DNA of 64,000 bases, from assembly GCF_000001735.4 (NCBI RefSeq), contig NC_003076.8, positions 23,315,835 to 23,379,834 of the forward strand, read 5' to 3'. Position numbers and translations under genes: made by a program. How positions within the stretch are numbered: the stretch's first letter is position 1; every line of letters begins with the position of its first letter. Shown here one piece after another: positions 12,401-25,257 of the stretch. The notes beneath the pieces are model-generated. The model had not been told where the DNA came from. It was given only the letters and a program-made list of their open reading frames with translations, and did not search any database. This DNA is from Arabidopsis thaliana (taxonomy: Eukaryota; Streptophyta; Magnoliopsida; Brassicales; Brassicaceae).

Positions 12401-13265
12401 GTTTCACCTATTCATGCATTATATACTATTTTCCTAGAGTATCCAATTATCTGACATCACATTGGTTGACTCCTCCAGAACTATTGATCGTCGCAAAAGA
12501 CTCATCATAGCCATGGATACTGCATTTGGGATGGAGTATTTGCACGGAAAGAACATTGTTCATTTCGATTTGAAGTGTGAGAATCTTCTTGTGAACATGA
12601 GAGATCCTCAGCGTCCTATATGCAAGGTTCTGTTGTTACTCATCTGATCTCTCATATAACAAAGAGTAAGCTTATATGTTTCTCATAAATTTTGTCTTTC
12701 TTTTTCCTTCCAGATTGGTGATTTGGGGTTATCGAAGGTGAAACAGAAGACTCTAGTATCAGGAGGTGTTCGTGGGACTTTGCCATGGATGGCACCTGAG
12801 CTCTTGAGTGGGAAAAGCAACATGGTCTCTGAAAAGGTAACTAATTTTTTTTATAGAAGTATGCAGCTTTTGTTCAATTGGATTGAATCTCATATAGCCT
12901 GTGTCTTTCGATTAGATCGATGTTTACTCGTTTGGGATTGTAATGTGGGAACTACTCACTGGTGAAGAACCATACGCAGACATGCATTGTGCTTCCATAA
13001 TTGGTAACTACACCTGTCTTGCTTATCTTTTGTATGTATACCTGTGAATGATATAGAGTTATGGTACTAAGACATGTAGATTGATGTTTCTATGACAGGA
13101 GGTATAGTGAACAACGCATTGCGTCCAAAAATCCCACAGTGGTGTGATCCAGAGTGGAAGGGATTGATGGAAAGTTGCTGGACGTCTGAGCCAACAGAGA
13201 GACCATCCTTTACTGAAATATCACAGAAGCTCAGGACAATGGCTGCTGCTATGAATTTGAAATAA
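9473..13265 (+). CDS. PB1-domain Raf-like MAPKKK (group B)
   Basis: Eight exons: 9473-11689, 11781-11885, 11982-12134, 12229-12392, 12479-12626, 12714-12836, 12916-13003, 13099-13265. They join in frame to 1054 residues, the length I recall for AT5G57610. An N-terminal PB1 domain lies at about residues 25-115 ([20 protein letters not shown]). It is followed by a long Pro/Asn/His-rich linker of some 600 residues with no domain I recognise. The C-terminal kinase domain (about 781-1050) has the Gly loop [11 protein letters not shown], the VAIK lysine, PEW...W and RPSF. Two motifs are unusual: HFDLK replaces HRDLK at about residues 908-912, and DLG replaces DFG at about 932-934. Both are seen in plant group B Raf-like kinases. 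The protein is probably cytosolic and acts in ABA/osmotic or similar signalling, by inference from relatives. An AATAAA lies downstream at 13642. Confidence 0.95.
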
Positions 13266-16200
13266 CTTAATAAATAGACTCAAAAAAGGAAGAATAAAGA
13301 TGATGATGAAGAAAAAGAAGATGGTGATGGTGTTTACTTGGAGATTAAAGGCTTCTATTTACTTTGTTTTTTTTATAAAAAAGTATTAGTTAGCCTATTT
13401 TTGGTTACCACTTGGTTTGCGTTTGGAACGCGAAAACTAGCGTTATGTGGGAGAAAGAAAAATGGTGTTTTCCTTTTTTTATTGGTATATAGTTTTATGT
13501 TTAATTTAGAGGGTTTTGGTTTGGAACTTTTGATCAAGCAATGTATTGGTTGCAATTTGATGATCATTGAGGTCTGTCTCTCGTTCATTTTTTTTATTTT
13601 TTGGTGGTATTAATTTGGTTTGTATATAAAATCTGTGGTTCAATAAACATTAGATTATTATTAATTTGTTCTCAGAAGATTAATTAGTACAAGTAAGATT
13701 TTGTTCCTAAAAGTAATTCTCGTGTCGTGTTAGATTTTGGAACAGTTGTTTCGTGTCCGATAGATTGATTACTCTTTTTATATTTAGATGCTTTTGTTAT
13801 TTTGGATTTTAAGAACATGAATATGAAAGAAAGAAAAAAAATCATATTAACAGTTTTTATATATTAGTATTTTACATTTTGGATGGATATAAATCTTAGA
13901 CTACTGTAATTTCTCCCTGTCCAGTTTTTTTTCTATCATTTGAAGAAAAATGTCAAGTTTTAAGATTGTTTGGTTTTTATCATACGTTAATCAAAATATA
14001 AATGATTTGAATCTTTGTATTATTATAAAAAAAATCAGGACAGACAATCCACGCAGCAACACATAAGAGTAAATTTTGGAAATTCTATGATCTGCAATAA
14101 TGCATACTCTATAATTCGAAGCTTATAGAGTAGTAAACACTTGAACCTAGCTAGAATGTTTCCAATCTACAATATGGCCAATTAACAAAACTTGTGGTCT
14201 GAGAAGCTCCGTAAAACGACGTCGTCTAGTCACGAAAATCTCAAGATTCGAACAAACCCAACTCAGAATTAGACCAAGAAAACTAGTGTTAATATAGAGA
14301 TGAGGTTAGGTAATGGATTAAAGGGTCCAAAGACATGTTAGAGAGATGGCAACAAAATGTGACAGGACTGCAATCCTCTCAATCTCTTGCTAAATAGTTA
14401 GTACTTATTAGGTTTGACTTTAAAAAATGTTTTGTTTTGATTCTTAATTAATAATTATTTAAAATTAATTTTAATAAATAATTATATGAAAGAAAAGTCA
14501 GCCCCTCGCAAGTACAAAAGATCTTCTTCTTAATTTCTTGCCATTAAAAAAATTAGCAAGTGAAGTAGGAGAAGAAATAAAGCATGACATTATCAACTCC
14601 GATGTCGTATCTTCCTTGTACATAGAACATCCTTCTAACCTATTAATTACCAATTTAATTTGTTATGAGATAAATTATACCAAATGTTGTGTTAATCATT
14701 GGACCAATAGACTTAATAAACAAATAAAATATGTAAAGCAATCCAGTTTTGATCGGAAAACATTGTATATCCATCTTGTATTTAATTGAATTCTTTTAAC
14801 AAAGGGAACTTTATTTGTAAGACTAAACATTACCAATATACGATGCTTGTACACCATGTAAAAACTCACGCAAATTAAGTGAAATTTGGACTAGTAAGTC
14901 TAGTATAATATAAGCTTGAGTACGTTATAATAAATGGTTGAATTCTGAAGATAAGTCGTACTAGTAGTAATTTAAGTGTAAGATCAAGATACATGACACC
15001 ATCAAATAAACCAATGTCCTGTCTCTACAAACATATACTATATGGTATGATTTTGTTTATATATGCCCTCGTCTTAAGTCTTCCTGTAACACCTAACACG
15101 CGCTAATGACGTCTCCTTCATATGGTCAAACTCACACGTACATAGCCACACGTGTTGTATTTTATATTTTCTTGTTCCTCAATTGAAAATGATTTGAAGC
15201 CAATATGATTCAATATATCCTTTAATATGATTTAATATAATAAATGTTCTAAAAATTGTCTATATATGTGTAAGGAACAATCATTTACCGTCTCATTACA
15301 AAGGAAATAATAGTGTACGGTAATTTGTTAGTCAACCCAAGTGACGTAATGAAATGATGAGTAACACTTTTCCTTGGATTAGTTTTTTGTTGGTGAAAAG
15401 AAAGATTCTTTATAGTTTATAATATAAAATTCGCAAACTCAATCTTATTCGTTGGGAAAAACTACCAAAACTTTGAAAAAAGAGGAACTATATAAGTGAA
15501 AATAGTAGTAATGTTTTTTTCCAATCAAACTTAAATCTATTAGTTTTTATTTTGTTTAGGATATATATACATTTCTTCATATTCATTGTAATCGCGATTA
15601 TAACTTATACTTCTGATCGCATATTAATTACTTATTTCATAATATATTTTAGTGGTATTTTCTTATTGATATGGTTTCTGTCACGCCATATAAACTCTGC
15701 TAGCATGTAGATATCAACCACAATATTGAAGTATACAATACACATTTACTAGTGAAATTTTCATCCAATGAAAAAGGTGTGCAAATTAAAATAAAATAAT
15801 TGAAAATTACAACGTTTTTTGGGTTTGTATAAACATATTTGAACGAGTTTATCTTTTACGTAACTATTATTACAAACTGATTTATTCTTTCTTATAACAT
15901 GCCTTTTAATTATGTGGGAGTCCAATTTATTATATGAAGAATTCGAATTTAAATTTAATTTTGTTGTGGTGTCATGTGATAATTAATTAGAACATGTTAT
16001 ATAGAAAAGTAGCATCTTACAAAGAAAAATCCCACCTCTCAAAACAATAAATATGAAATTTAATTCAGAATAATGAAACATTGGTTTGTCTTATTACAGT
16101 ATATACACCCCTTTTATTTAATTACCTTTAATCTAACATATCTCTCAAATCTTATCTGGCTTCACATTTTGAATTTGAGATTTAGCTGGATCCAGTATTT

Positions 16201-18956
16201 GAACGTTTTCTTCATCAACATAAATTTTTGCTCAAATCAGTATTTTCTTTTCAAATCGATATATAAAAGCTAGTAATGATTTCAATAACTAGTAAGAATA
16301 TAGGTTCATGTTCAGTAAAAAACATATATAACTCACATGATGTTAATTCCAGACTTCCAGTATTAAGCTGTTAGAAATTATTTGTTGAAAATCTTGGGGA
16401 TATATGATATATAAAGAATTAAAGATTAGCTAGGAAATGAATCAAGAAATTGATTATTTAATTCAATTTAAAGAAGCAATACACACCTATCTAAGCTTAT
16501 CCTCTTATGACAATTAAAAATATCACCCACACTAATCAGCTCGATTATAATGTCTTAAAGATTGGGTTTTGTCAAATGCATCGATTCTAGGGTTTTGAAA
16601 AAAGACAACAAGAAACATTTGCGTTGCTTTTATTTAAAGCTCTGAATTTCCTGGTGTCTTTAATTTTTTATTATATTATACAGAATATATTTTATTATAT
16701 TGTAGGGTTATTAAATTATACAGAATATTAGTTGCTCCTTTATGAATTTTGATGGTTTCCTCTTGTTATTTTGTTGCCTAGTTGGGTTCCTTATCTCACT
16801 TGATTATTTAAGTAACTAATTAATCATTTTAATTAAAAAATATATTCTTTTGTAAATATATGCTTTAATTTTTCAAAAGATATATTTGTGATAATTCAAG
16901 GTCAATTAGTGTAAGTTGTCTGGTTGTTCAGATCAATTATTGTATTCAAGCTTCTCCTGATTATGATAAATATAGTCTTACCACCAATCAATTTAATTTC
17001 CACAATTAGATGTCCTTGGCCGCATTAATAAATCCTCGAAACTGATATTTGCTTAAGATAAGAAAAGTAAAATAAAGTATTCGTATATATAAGGTTTTAG
17101 CGAGCTAAATTTAATTTGATATACCGAATCGGCAAATCCCATAAACAACCTCCGATCAAATAAATCCTTATCACCGTTACTTGTTATTGATACAAACTTA
17201 CTTACTTGATTTGACAAAAAAAAAAAAACTTACTTACTTTAAAACGTAACTCTTGCATGGTTGGAAAAGCCATACAATCTTTTTAAGTAATGATTGTTGA
17301 CCAGATTCATGTAAAGCAATTTGTTATATAAATTATGACCATTTTAACGACAGTATATATATTTAACAATGTAATTAATAAATCTACGGTTAATTTTGCA
17401 AAAAGAGGCAAAATAATTTAATTAGATGAATGACAATTTGGTAGATAAGAAACTTAATGTATTATTTAGTTGATAGTATTTTTGAGTTTTGAAACTATTC
17501 CATCTAATATTTTGGTAGATGGCTATAGTAATAAAATAAGATGCAAATCTTAGTTAAGAAAATACAAATGTAAACTTACATGGCGATAACACAAATCCAA
17601 TTAAAATTTTGAATTTCCACAGAGAAATCATATAAGTTACCATAAAAATGATAACCCTCAAAAACTTAGATGATTGATAAAGTTGCTAAAGACGAATTCA
17701 CGATCATTATTATAGAGGATTACAGTTCTAAATATTTACAGATTTATTATGTTTATATATAAGTCATGCATCTATTCCTATTCAATTCTATTCGAAGTTG
17801 AAAATGCACCCATTTCGCGTAGACTATAGAATCCATATGATTAAACTATACCTAGCTAAATGCATATATTTATGGAAAAAGAGACTATAAGTCAAAGAAC
17901 AAGAGTTTCTAGAACAAAAATGGGAGAAAAATTAAAAACGGCCTAGACATGGAAATTGATGCTTACTTTAAGATGAAGTCAATCTTATTTTGCAAGGAGT
18001 CGTAACCGTATATGTATGGTCTTCTCGATATCGACGTTGCTCCTTACGACGCACGCATTTTCATACATACCTTCGGTTATTTTCTTTCTTCTAACTGCAC
18101 TTTCTATAGTTGAGGACTGAGTATGTTTGAACAAAGTTGTTCTTTTATGGTTCTCGACTAATTTTATGATGGGCATATATGTTTCGATTGGTATAAATGT
18201 ACAAGGAAATGTCGGAATTTTAATAACTAAAAAAAACTGTGTAACAAGAGAATCCACACATACACATTTTGTCGTCATCGCCGAGATTTAGTATACTGGC
18301 CGGCTCAGTGTTTATCATTTATTTTTTTGTTCCAGTGTTCATCATCTTGTTAACGGAAAGTAAAAATATTTATAATTTGAAGTTTATTTCTTTGGTCATT
18401 ATACATTATGCAAGTTCTGAAAACTCACTTGGTTTCTTACCCAAAATTTCTATCATAAGAAAGTCAGAATTTTGTATCCCTTTTTCATTAGAAATTGACC
18501 ACTTTATAAACTTCAGCAAATTATCCAAATTCAAGAAGTAAATTAAAATAGCTAATGATATTTGATTGGCTGTAGAGGGAACATTTCAACCCAAGTCACG
18601 ACAAATCAAGATGATGGTTTGTTTCCTGCCCTTTAATTTGACCTATTAATTAAAATATATAAAAGTGATAATTGGACAAATTTTTCACGCAAGTGTTTCT
18701 TTACGTTAATGATTATTAAAACTGAGACAACTTTTAACCTTTTTCAAAACAAATGATATAATTTAATTAGAGGTTTAGAAAACTAATCCAAAATGCAGAA
18801 AAAGCAAAAACCCTAGTTAGAAAAATATACAATTAGGGTTGAAGTTGAATTATGAGAAAGACATTAAAACGCGGAGAGGACTTCATATAGTATTTTTTTT
18901 AATATTTACTTTTCAGTTATAATAATCATCAACTAATATCCTCTTTTTCTCGTCTT
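13266..18956. other. Intergenic: kinase 3' UTR and long MYB36 upstream region
   Basis: About 13266-13660 is the kinase 3' UTR, with AATAAA at 13642. The rest is AT-rich. Short frames at 14538-14789 and 17985-18278 show no domain. Scattered CACGT and telo-box-like bits occur, but nothing forms a gene. The length (over 5 kb) suggests extended regulatory sequence or decayed repeats. Confidence 0.4.
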
Positions 18957-18962
18957 TATATA
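18957..18962 (+). promoter_or_regulatory. TATA box of MYB36
   Basis: TATATA about 110 bp before the MYB start codon, followed by CT-rich sequence and a CAACAACGACAAG-type leader. This placement would give a leader of about 80 bases. Confidence 0.5.
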
Positions 18963-19069
18963 TCATCTCATCCAAGCATTAGATCATTTCATCATCACAC
19001 CAAACATAATTAACACTTGGAAGAGAACAACAACGACAAGATCAAGAAAAGACAAAGATTTGTAAGAAA

Positions 19070-20554
19070 ATGGGAAGAGCTCCATGCTGCGACAAGGCAA
19101 ACGTGAAGAAAGGACCATGGTCACCGGAAGAAGATGTGAAGCTCAAGGATTACATCGACAAATATGGCACTGGTGGCAACTGGATCGCACTGCCTCAGAA
19201 AATTGGTAAGAATTCTGAAATGTTTAAATTCTAATCCCAAAAGTAATCGCTTATAATTTTCAATTTCGATTGATTAGATCAAGTTTTGTTCTGACTTTGA
19301 GATTTGTGTAAATTATAGGGCTGAAGAGATGTGGTAAGAGTTGCAGACTGAGATGGCTTAATTACTTAAGACCAAACATCAAACATGGTGGTTTTTCTGA
19401 GGAAGAAGATAGAATCATCTTGAGTCTCTACATTAGCATTGGAAGCCGGTCGGTGATCTATCTCTCTTGATTTCTATTAATAATAAGTTAATTAACACCT
19501 CTTCATTAAATATATAAATTTTTTTGTTATGATTTAGAGGTAATTTCTGTTGAAATTTCGACTTGAGATTCTTGTCTTTTTACCTTTTGTCTATGAATCT
19601 TATGCTGAAACACATGCAAGCCCATGTTTCTTCAAGCTATGGTATCTCACATAGAATTTAGGGTTTATATTGTCTCTTTCTTCTTGTTTTGGTGTCTTTG
19701 TAAGAACCTTTATACATTTATATCTTTTAATCTTGAACTTGGTTCGTGATTCTAAATACATAGTTTTCTAAAAAAAACTTTCTATTAGTTTTAACCTTAA
19801 TGTGATATATTTATGCAGGTGGTCCATAATTGCAGCTCAGCTTCCTGGAAGGACTGACAATGATATCAAGAATTATTGGAACACAAAACTGAAGAAGAAA
19901 CTTCTAGGAAGACAGAAACAAATGAATCGTCAAGACTCCATAACCGATTCTACTGAGAACAACCTCAGCAACAATAACAACAATAAGAGTCCTCAGAATC
20001 TGAGCAATTCGGCACTGGAGAGGCTCCAGCTTCACATGCAGCTTCAGAATCTACAGAGCCCTTTCTCTAGTTTCTACAACAACCCTATCTTGTGGCCCAA
20101 GCTTCATCCATTGCTCCAGAGCACTACAACTAATCAAAACCCTAAGCTTGCATCTCAAGAAAGCTTCCACCCTTTAGGAGTTAACGTTGATCATCAGCAC
20201 AACAATACCAAGCTAGCTCAGATAAACAATGGAGCCTCTTCTCTCTATTCGGAGAACGTAGAGCAATCCCAAAACCCTGCTCATGAATTTCAACCTAATT
20301 TCGGTTTTTCACAGGACCTTCGATTAGATAATCATAACATGGACTTTATGAACAGAGGGGTTTCTAAAGAACTGTTTCAAGTGGGCAACGAGTTTGAGCT
20401 AACGAACGGTTCGAGTTGGTGGTCAGAGGAAGTGGAACTAGAGAGGAAAACGACGTCGTCGAGTTCTTGGGGGTCAGCTTCTGTGCTTGATCAGACAACT
20501 GAGGGAATGGTTATGCTTCAAGATTACGCTCAGATGAGCTACCACAGTGTTTAA
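19070..20554 (+). CDS. MYB36: R2R3-MYB transcription factor
   Basis: Three exons: 19070-19205, 19319-19448, 19819-20554, joining to 333 residues. The N-terminus [20 protein letters not shown] is classical R2R3-MYB. R2 lies at about residues 11-66 and R3 at about 67-117, with the regular Trp spacing and [20 protein letters not shown]. Intron positions are the standard two of the family. The C-terminal half is Asn/Ser/Gln-rich, as expected for an activation region. MYB36 is known in Arabidopsis as the switch from proliferation to differentiation in root endodermis, turning on Casparian strip genes. Identity rests on family features, length and position (AT5G57620). It acts in the nucleus and has a long upstream region. 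Confidence 0.93.
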
Positions 20555-21981
20555 TAAGTTATATCATGCATATATATAAATGCGTAACTATAGGGATGGA
20601 TAATGGATTATTGATGGAATATGTATTTTATTACGGTCATAAGCTTATAGCATGTTGATGGTGAAAGGGGCTTTTTCATAATTTGTTTTAAAATGTAACG
20701 AGTTGTGGATAATAATGTAAATCGTTAATTCTACTTGGTTTTATTTCATTTTGGAAAAAATAGGAGACGTAAATAAACTTTGATCGATTTTTATGGTGAA
20801 TATCCACACTGTACATACAGAGTTTTTATTGATCAGAATTCTTTTCTTTAACAAAAGAAAACAAAACGTTTTGATACATTTTGCAATTTAGTAGCTGTTA
20901 CTGGTTACGGACTTACGGTATCATTGCCCATTTCAATATTCCGAATTTCCAAAGTGTGAGTTGTTAAGAAAATCAAGATTTTTATGCTTCGGTCTAAATT
21001 TTGTTTCCAGAAAAAACATTGATTAGTTACTAAAATTGAGTTTGACCTAGAAAATGGGGTCTGTTCGTTTTCTATTTCTAAAATCATGGGCCTTCCTTTT
21101 TCCATTTCTATAGGCCCATCTAAAGATGCAACTCGTGGTTGATACTAGATAGTGACTTGGTATGACAAGGAAGAAAAGTAAGCTAAAATTTGATTAATCT
21201 CTATTATCTATGTCCTCAACTAGAAAGTAAAATACTTGTGTACATTTGACCAAAGCGTATAGTTTTAGCATATAATAAAAAGCCAGAGGAGTATTAATTA
21301 ATGGTAATCATAGATTTTGTAAATTAAAGCATTAGATAGAAAGTCCTTTCAGGGAACATTTTTTGGCCGGCTGGATTTTTATATTCAGTAATCTCGAATC
21401 AAATATCCGATAATTGCTAATTAATTTTTATCCCTGTAAAACTAATAAAATTGACCAATTCTATCCGCAATAAATCAATTCATGGACGATCACCTTTTCC
21501 TTGTGCCACTTGATATTAAGAAACCAATTAAGATATCATTCAACGCCATTGATCTATAAATTTTCATTTCCTCTTATGAATATTAATTTTATTCATTACA
21601 ACTTCTTGTATGCATGAGATGACAAACACTTTTTATTTCTCAAAAATAAACTTCTCAGTTATGTTTTGCGAGGAACAAAACAAAATTCTGTTTTTAAAGT
21701 GAATCGGATAGTTTTTCTTTATAATCATATTGAATAATTAGGATAAAATGTTCATATAGCTAAGCACTCAATCAACTATATGAATGATATTTAAGAAGTT
21801 AATATACACACATAGAGACAAAAATCATATTAAAACCCCTAATTGACAATTATCAATTAACCTACCGTTTAACCAAAGGGAAACATAAAAGAGTGGTAAC
21901 CATAATCGAACATGGAAGCCACATTGTAGTTGACATATCCTAAAGGTCCAAATTCATTAATTAATTCATGAATTCATCACT
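20555..21981. other. Intergenic
   Basis: MYB36 3' UTR to about 20760, then AT-rich DNA. A 66-codon minus-strand frame at 20905-21105 has no recognisable domain. No RNA gene or mobile element was recognised. Confidence 0.4.
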
Positions 21982-21989
21982 TATAAATA
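21982..21989 (+). promoter_or_regulatory. TATA box (TATAAATA) of the CAP gene
   Basis: TATAAATA lies 42 bases before the ATG at 22031 and just after an in-frame upstream ATG at 21968. A start site some 25-30 bases downstream would exclude the upstream ATG. It therefore decides the N-terminus. Confidence 0.65.
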
Positions 21990-22030
21990 ATCACTCACCA
22001 AAGTCATTTCCCTTCACCACCCACAAAGCC

Positions 22031-22743
22031 ATGGCGACCACTTCATCGACAAAACAAGTCATTGTCTTCACAATTTCCCTTCTCTTGGTTGCTTTCCAAG
22101 CAGTCCATGCAGACTATTACCGTCAGAGGCCACCGGTTACCCCTACCCCTTACGTTCCTAAGCCACGGTACCCACTTCCGAGCCCGAGCCCCAAGCCTGT
22201 TTATCGACCACCTACTACCCCTAGTCTACCCGCTGGCTCAATCGCTAGACTATTCCTTGATCCACATAACGCTCTTCGGTCCGGACTAGGTATTTATTTG
22301 TTAGAAATATAAATATTTAGTGTATTGTATAATGTTATTGTTATTGGTTTTGATGAAATGAATTTCATTTCCTATTAGGTTTGCCTCCATTGATTTGGGA
22401 CGGTAAACTAGCGAGCTACGCAACATGGTGGGCTAACCAGAGGCGTTACGACTGCTCCTTAACCCATTCCACCGGCCCATACGGTGAGAACTTGTTCTGG
22501 GGAAGCGGCTCGAGCTGGGCACCAGGTTTCGCGGTGCAGTCATGGATCGTTGAAGGAAGGTCATACAACCACAACACCAACTCGTGTGACGGAAGTGGAA
22601 TGTGTGGTCACTACACTCAGATGGTGTGGCGGGACACCAAAAGGCTCGGATGCGCACGTGTGGTGTGTGAGAACGGTGCCGGAGTTTTCATCACTTGTAA
22701 CTACGACCCACCGGGTAACTACGTTGGCGAGAAGCCATACTAA
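22031..22743 (+). CDS. Secreted CAP/PR-1-like protein with Pro-rich N-terminal region
   Basis: Two exons, 22031-22289 and 22379-22743, give 207 residues. The N-terminus has a signal peptide (hydrophobic VIVFTISLLLVAFQAVHA, residues about 10-27). A Pro-rich segment follows (about 32-68, with PxP repeats such as PSPSPKPVYRPP), then the CAP/SCP domain to the end. Domain signatures are DPHNALRSGLGLPPL, GPYGENLFWGSG, CGHYTQMVWRDT and CNYDPPGNYVGEKPY. The six cysteines in the CAP domain suit three disulfides. The protein is apoplastic. PR-1 relatives bind sterols and are linked to defence, but this member's role is not shown by the sequence. The Pro-rich stretch could tie it to the cell wall (inference). 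An upstream ATG at 21968 would add 21 residues but lies 5' of the TATA box. It resembles AT5G57625. Confidence 0.93.
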
Positions 22744-23075
22744 AAAAACAAAACACATTAAACGGGGTTTTTGTTTGGTATTTGATTTCATTTAATATCT
22801 TTTGTATCTGTTTTCGTTATATCTTCGTGAAATTAAAATTTCCGACAAATCTAATTTGTATGTATCATTGTATGTTGTTGTTTCCAATGTCCTCTCGGTC
22901 ATGTCCTCAAAATTTTGTTGAGTGGCCTACTTATTTAAACATCGTAAAACAAACAGTCAGAAAAATTACCAAAGTGTTTGTGTGACGTCACTTTTGAATC
23001 ATTTGAAACTGTGAAACAAAGTGGTTTATCTTCTTCGTTTACAAAGAGAAAGCAAATGAGATTCTTCCAATCCTA

Positions 23076-23352
23076 CGAAAGTACGAATTATAATTACCAT
23101 AGTTGGGCTTGTTTTCAAACTCGGACGTTAGACTTAGAATAGACGAAACCAACACCATAGTTTTGCTAATGTCCAATAAACTGACCTTGCTACGAGAAAC
23201 AACACCATTTAATATTTAATTGGGCTTGTTGTTATTCCGGTCTAATAAAGTGACCGACCCAATAATGTTAGCATGGTGTGTCGTTTTGCATGTGTAAGGG
23301 AATTGATCAAAATGTTGACTTTCTTTCAAACATGTAAGACGATCAAAATGTT
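23076..23352 (+). repeat. Direct repeat A, copy 1 (~275 bp)
   Basis: Starts near GAAAGTAC...ACCATAGTTGGGCTTGTTTTC and ends near GATCAAAATGTTCC. It matches 24681-24962 in the same orientation with point changes and small indels. Shared blocks include CACCATTTAATATTT, GACCCAATAATGTTAG, GTGTCGTTTTGCATGTG and AAAATGTTGACTTTCTT. No coding potential was seen. Confidence 0.8.
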
Positions 23353-23822
23353 CCAAGGAGTTATATAAGCAAGTCGATCGGTTCTTGCTCGAATGTCTTT
23401 GAGAAATTCATAAACAATATATTAATCTAATACATGCAGTGAGAAATTTTGGTCTAAATTTTCATGTAGATTCACCCAAGGTTACATATTTGTTTTATAA
23501 AATTTCATCGATAGTTATAACTAAAAAAAGAACGTATGAACAAAAGAGAGAATAAAACCCACCAATAATAGACAAAATCAAACTATGTCAATTTGCGAGA
23601 CTTGATTTTGTTGCTTATGTGTTGGCGAAAGATTATTTAGATATCAAGGAGATCTTAGGACAACCATTCAATTTTTTTTCTAAGTTATACAATCTTTGTT
23701 GGGATATGTCATTTTATTTGTTCTCCATTTGTTCTAACTAAAAGTTGATATTTTATATGTTGATAATTGAGATAATCATAATTAGACTGTTATTTTTGTT
23801 CACTTTCATACTTCTTACTCTC

Positions 23823-23975
23823 CGCGATAAAGAATAAAACAAAACTTTTGTATTTTACAATGAAACTTTTCTCTTTTTGCATCTGAAATAATTATCTTTT
23901 AATGTAGTAAAACAAAATTTCCTTTTTTTTTAATGTGAAGTTTTTACACATTTGCATGTGCACGTCCTTCTCTAC
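23823..23975 (+). repeat. Direct repeat B, copy 1 (~150 bp, diverged)
   Basis: Shares with 24394-24545 the ordered blocks AAACAAAAC, CATCTGAAATAA, TTCCTTTTT, AATTTGCATGT-like and GTCCTT. A third partial copy lies around 24090-24160, sharing AAAATAAAAC and TTGTTCACTTTCATA. Divergence is clearly greater than in repeat A. Confidence 0.6.
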
Positions 23976-24393
23976 TAATCATATTAAGCATGGATGTAAA
24001 AACTATGATTAACAAATAATTGATCTTTTTGGGGGTACTGCTCTACTTAATAATTGCTTATATATTGCTTATATATATATATGTGTATACATAAAAGAGT
24101 AAAATAAAACATGTGTGGTTCATAGTGCAAATTTTGTTCACTTTCATATTTCTTTGGTCTTTTTGGGGTAGTGTTCTCTATAGACTATATAGACTTAATA
24201 ATTGCTTATATATTTTCAAAATATGAAGAGCAAAATGGCTAACAACCGAAAATATATGTATTTTTTTTTTTTTGAATAAGGTTATGTTCTCCGGTGTCTA
24301 CGGCATATTACATGATTTATTTCTCTTTCTCTCTCCATATGTATCTCTTTCTTAATTAGTAGCTATGTGTTTTGTTTCATATTTATTACCCAC

Positions 24394-24545
24394 CGTGACA
24401 ATGAGTAAAACAAAACATATGTGGTTCATAGTCCAACTTTCCTATTTTGCCATCTGAAATAAATGTTTTGATAGTAACGTTGTTTTTCCTTTTTAATGTT
24501 AATTTCCTATAAATTTGCATGTAAATGTCCTTTTCTATCTATCAT
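24394..24545 (+). repeat. Direct repeat B, copy 2
   Basis: Diverged partner of 23823-23975, lying between the two repeat A copies. Block order is conserved with several small indels, so it is an old duplication. It has no reading frame. Confidence 0.6.
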
Positions 24546-24680
24546 TTTTACTATGTAATGAAAATTTATTTTTATGTAACAGATATTTGTAAAATAAATA
24601 TAATGTTGTACCTTGTAAAATGTGTGATACAAATCATATTACTCTACTTCTTCATTTCTCGAATTTATTTTACAAAAAAA

Positions 24681-24962
24681 CGTGAAAGTACAATTGAAAA
24701 ATAACCATAGTTGGGCTTGTTTTCTAGATCAGGACTTAGAATTAGACAAAATCAAAGCCGTCGTTTGAAAATGTCCAATATAAACGAGCTAGCTACTAGA
24801 AACGGCACCATTTAATATTTGATTGGGCTTTTTATTATTCAGGCCTAATAAAGTGATCGACCCAATAATGTTAGTATGTTGTGTCGTTTTGCATGTGGAA
24901 GGGGATTGATTAAAATGTTGACTTTCTTCCAAACATGTAAGAATTGATCAAAATGTTGTTCG
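24681..24962 (+). repeat. Direct repeat A, copy 2
   Basis: Same-orientation partner of 23076-23352, offset about 1.6 kb. Similarity runs from GTGAAAGTAC to AAAATGTTG just before CGGAACGTC. Flanking sequence does not match, so the repeat has definite edges. Confidence 0.8.
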
Positions 24963-25257
24963 GAACGTCAACAAACGGACACTCACATATCTCTATCAAT
25001 TTACCGATTTTTGTGAAATAGAACTTGTTCAGCTTTTTATATATCTATTTTATAAACGAGTTTGATTAGAAACCAATCTATCATTTTACATCCTGAATAA
25101 GAACCCTTTGGGATCACCAAGATCCAAGACATAACTAAATTCTTTGGATTTCTTCTCTTCATTGTCTTCTTTACACTTCAACTTCAATCTGCAAAAATAT
25201 GCTTCATTTGCTTCCTCTGTTTTAACATTTTTACTTGAGAATCTATGGCTCTCTATC

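Larger units (their letters stand above)
22744..25257. other. Intergenic with diverged local duplications
   Basis: About 2.5 kb without a coding frame. It is built largely of repeated segments (listed separately) within AT-rich sequence, with short AT runs near 24060. The last ~190 bases before 25257 are the probable CIPK21 3' UTR. Confidence 0.45.

Noticed and set aside
14538-14789. 83-codon plus-strand frame upstream of MYB36
   Set aside because: Begins in low-complexity sequence, starts from a non-ATG codon by base count, and shows no recognisable motif.
17985-18278. 97-codon minus-strand frame
   Set aside because: Longest frame in this gap, but no domain, no family resemblance and no supporting exon or promoter structure.
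21968-22030. Upstream in-frame ATG of the CAP gene
   Set aside because: Lies before the TATA box and would mask the signal peptide.
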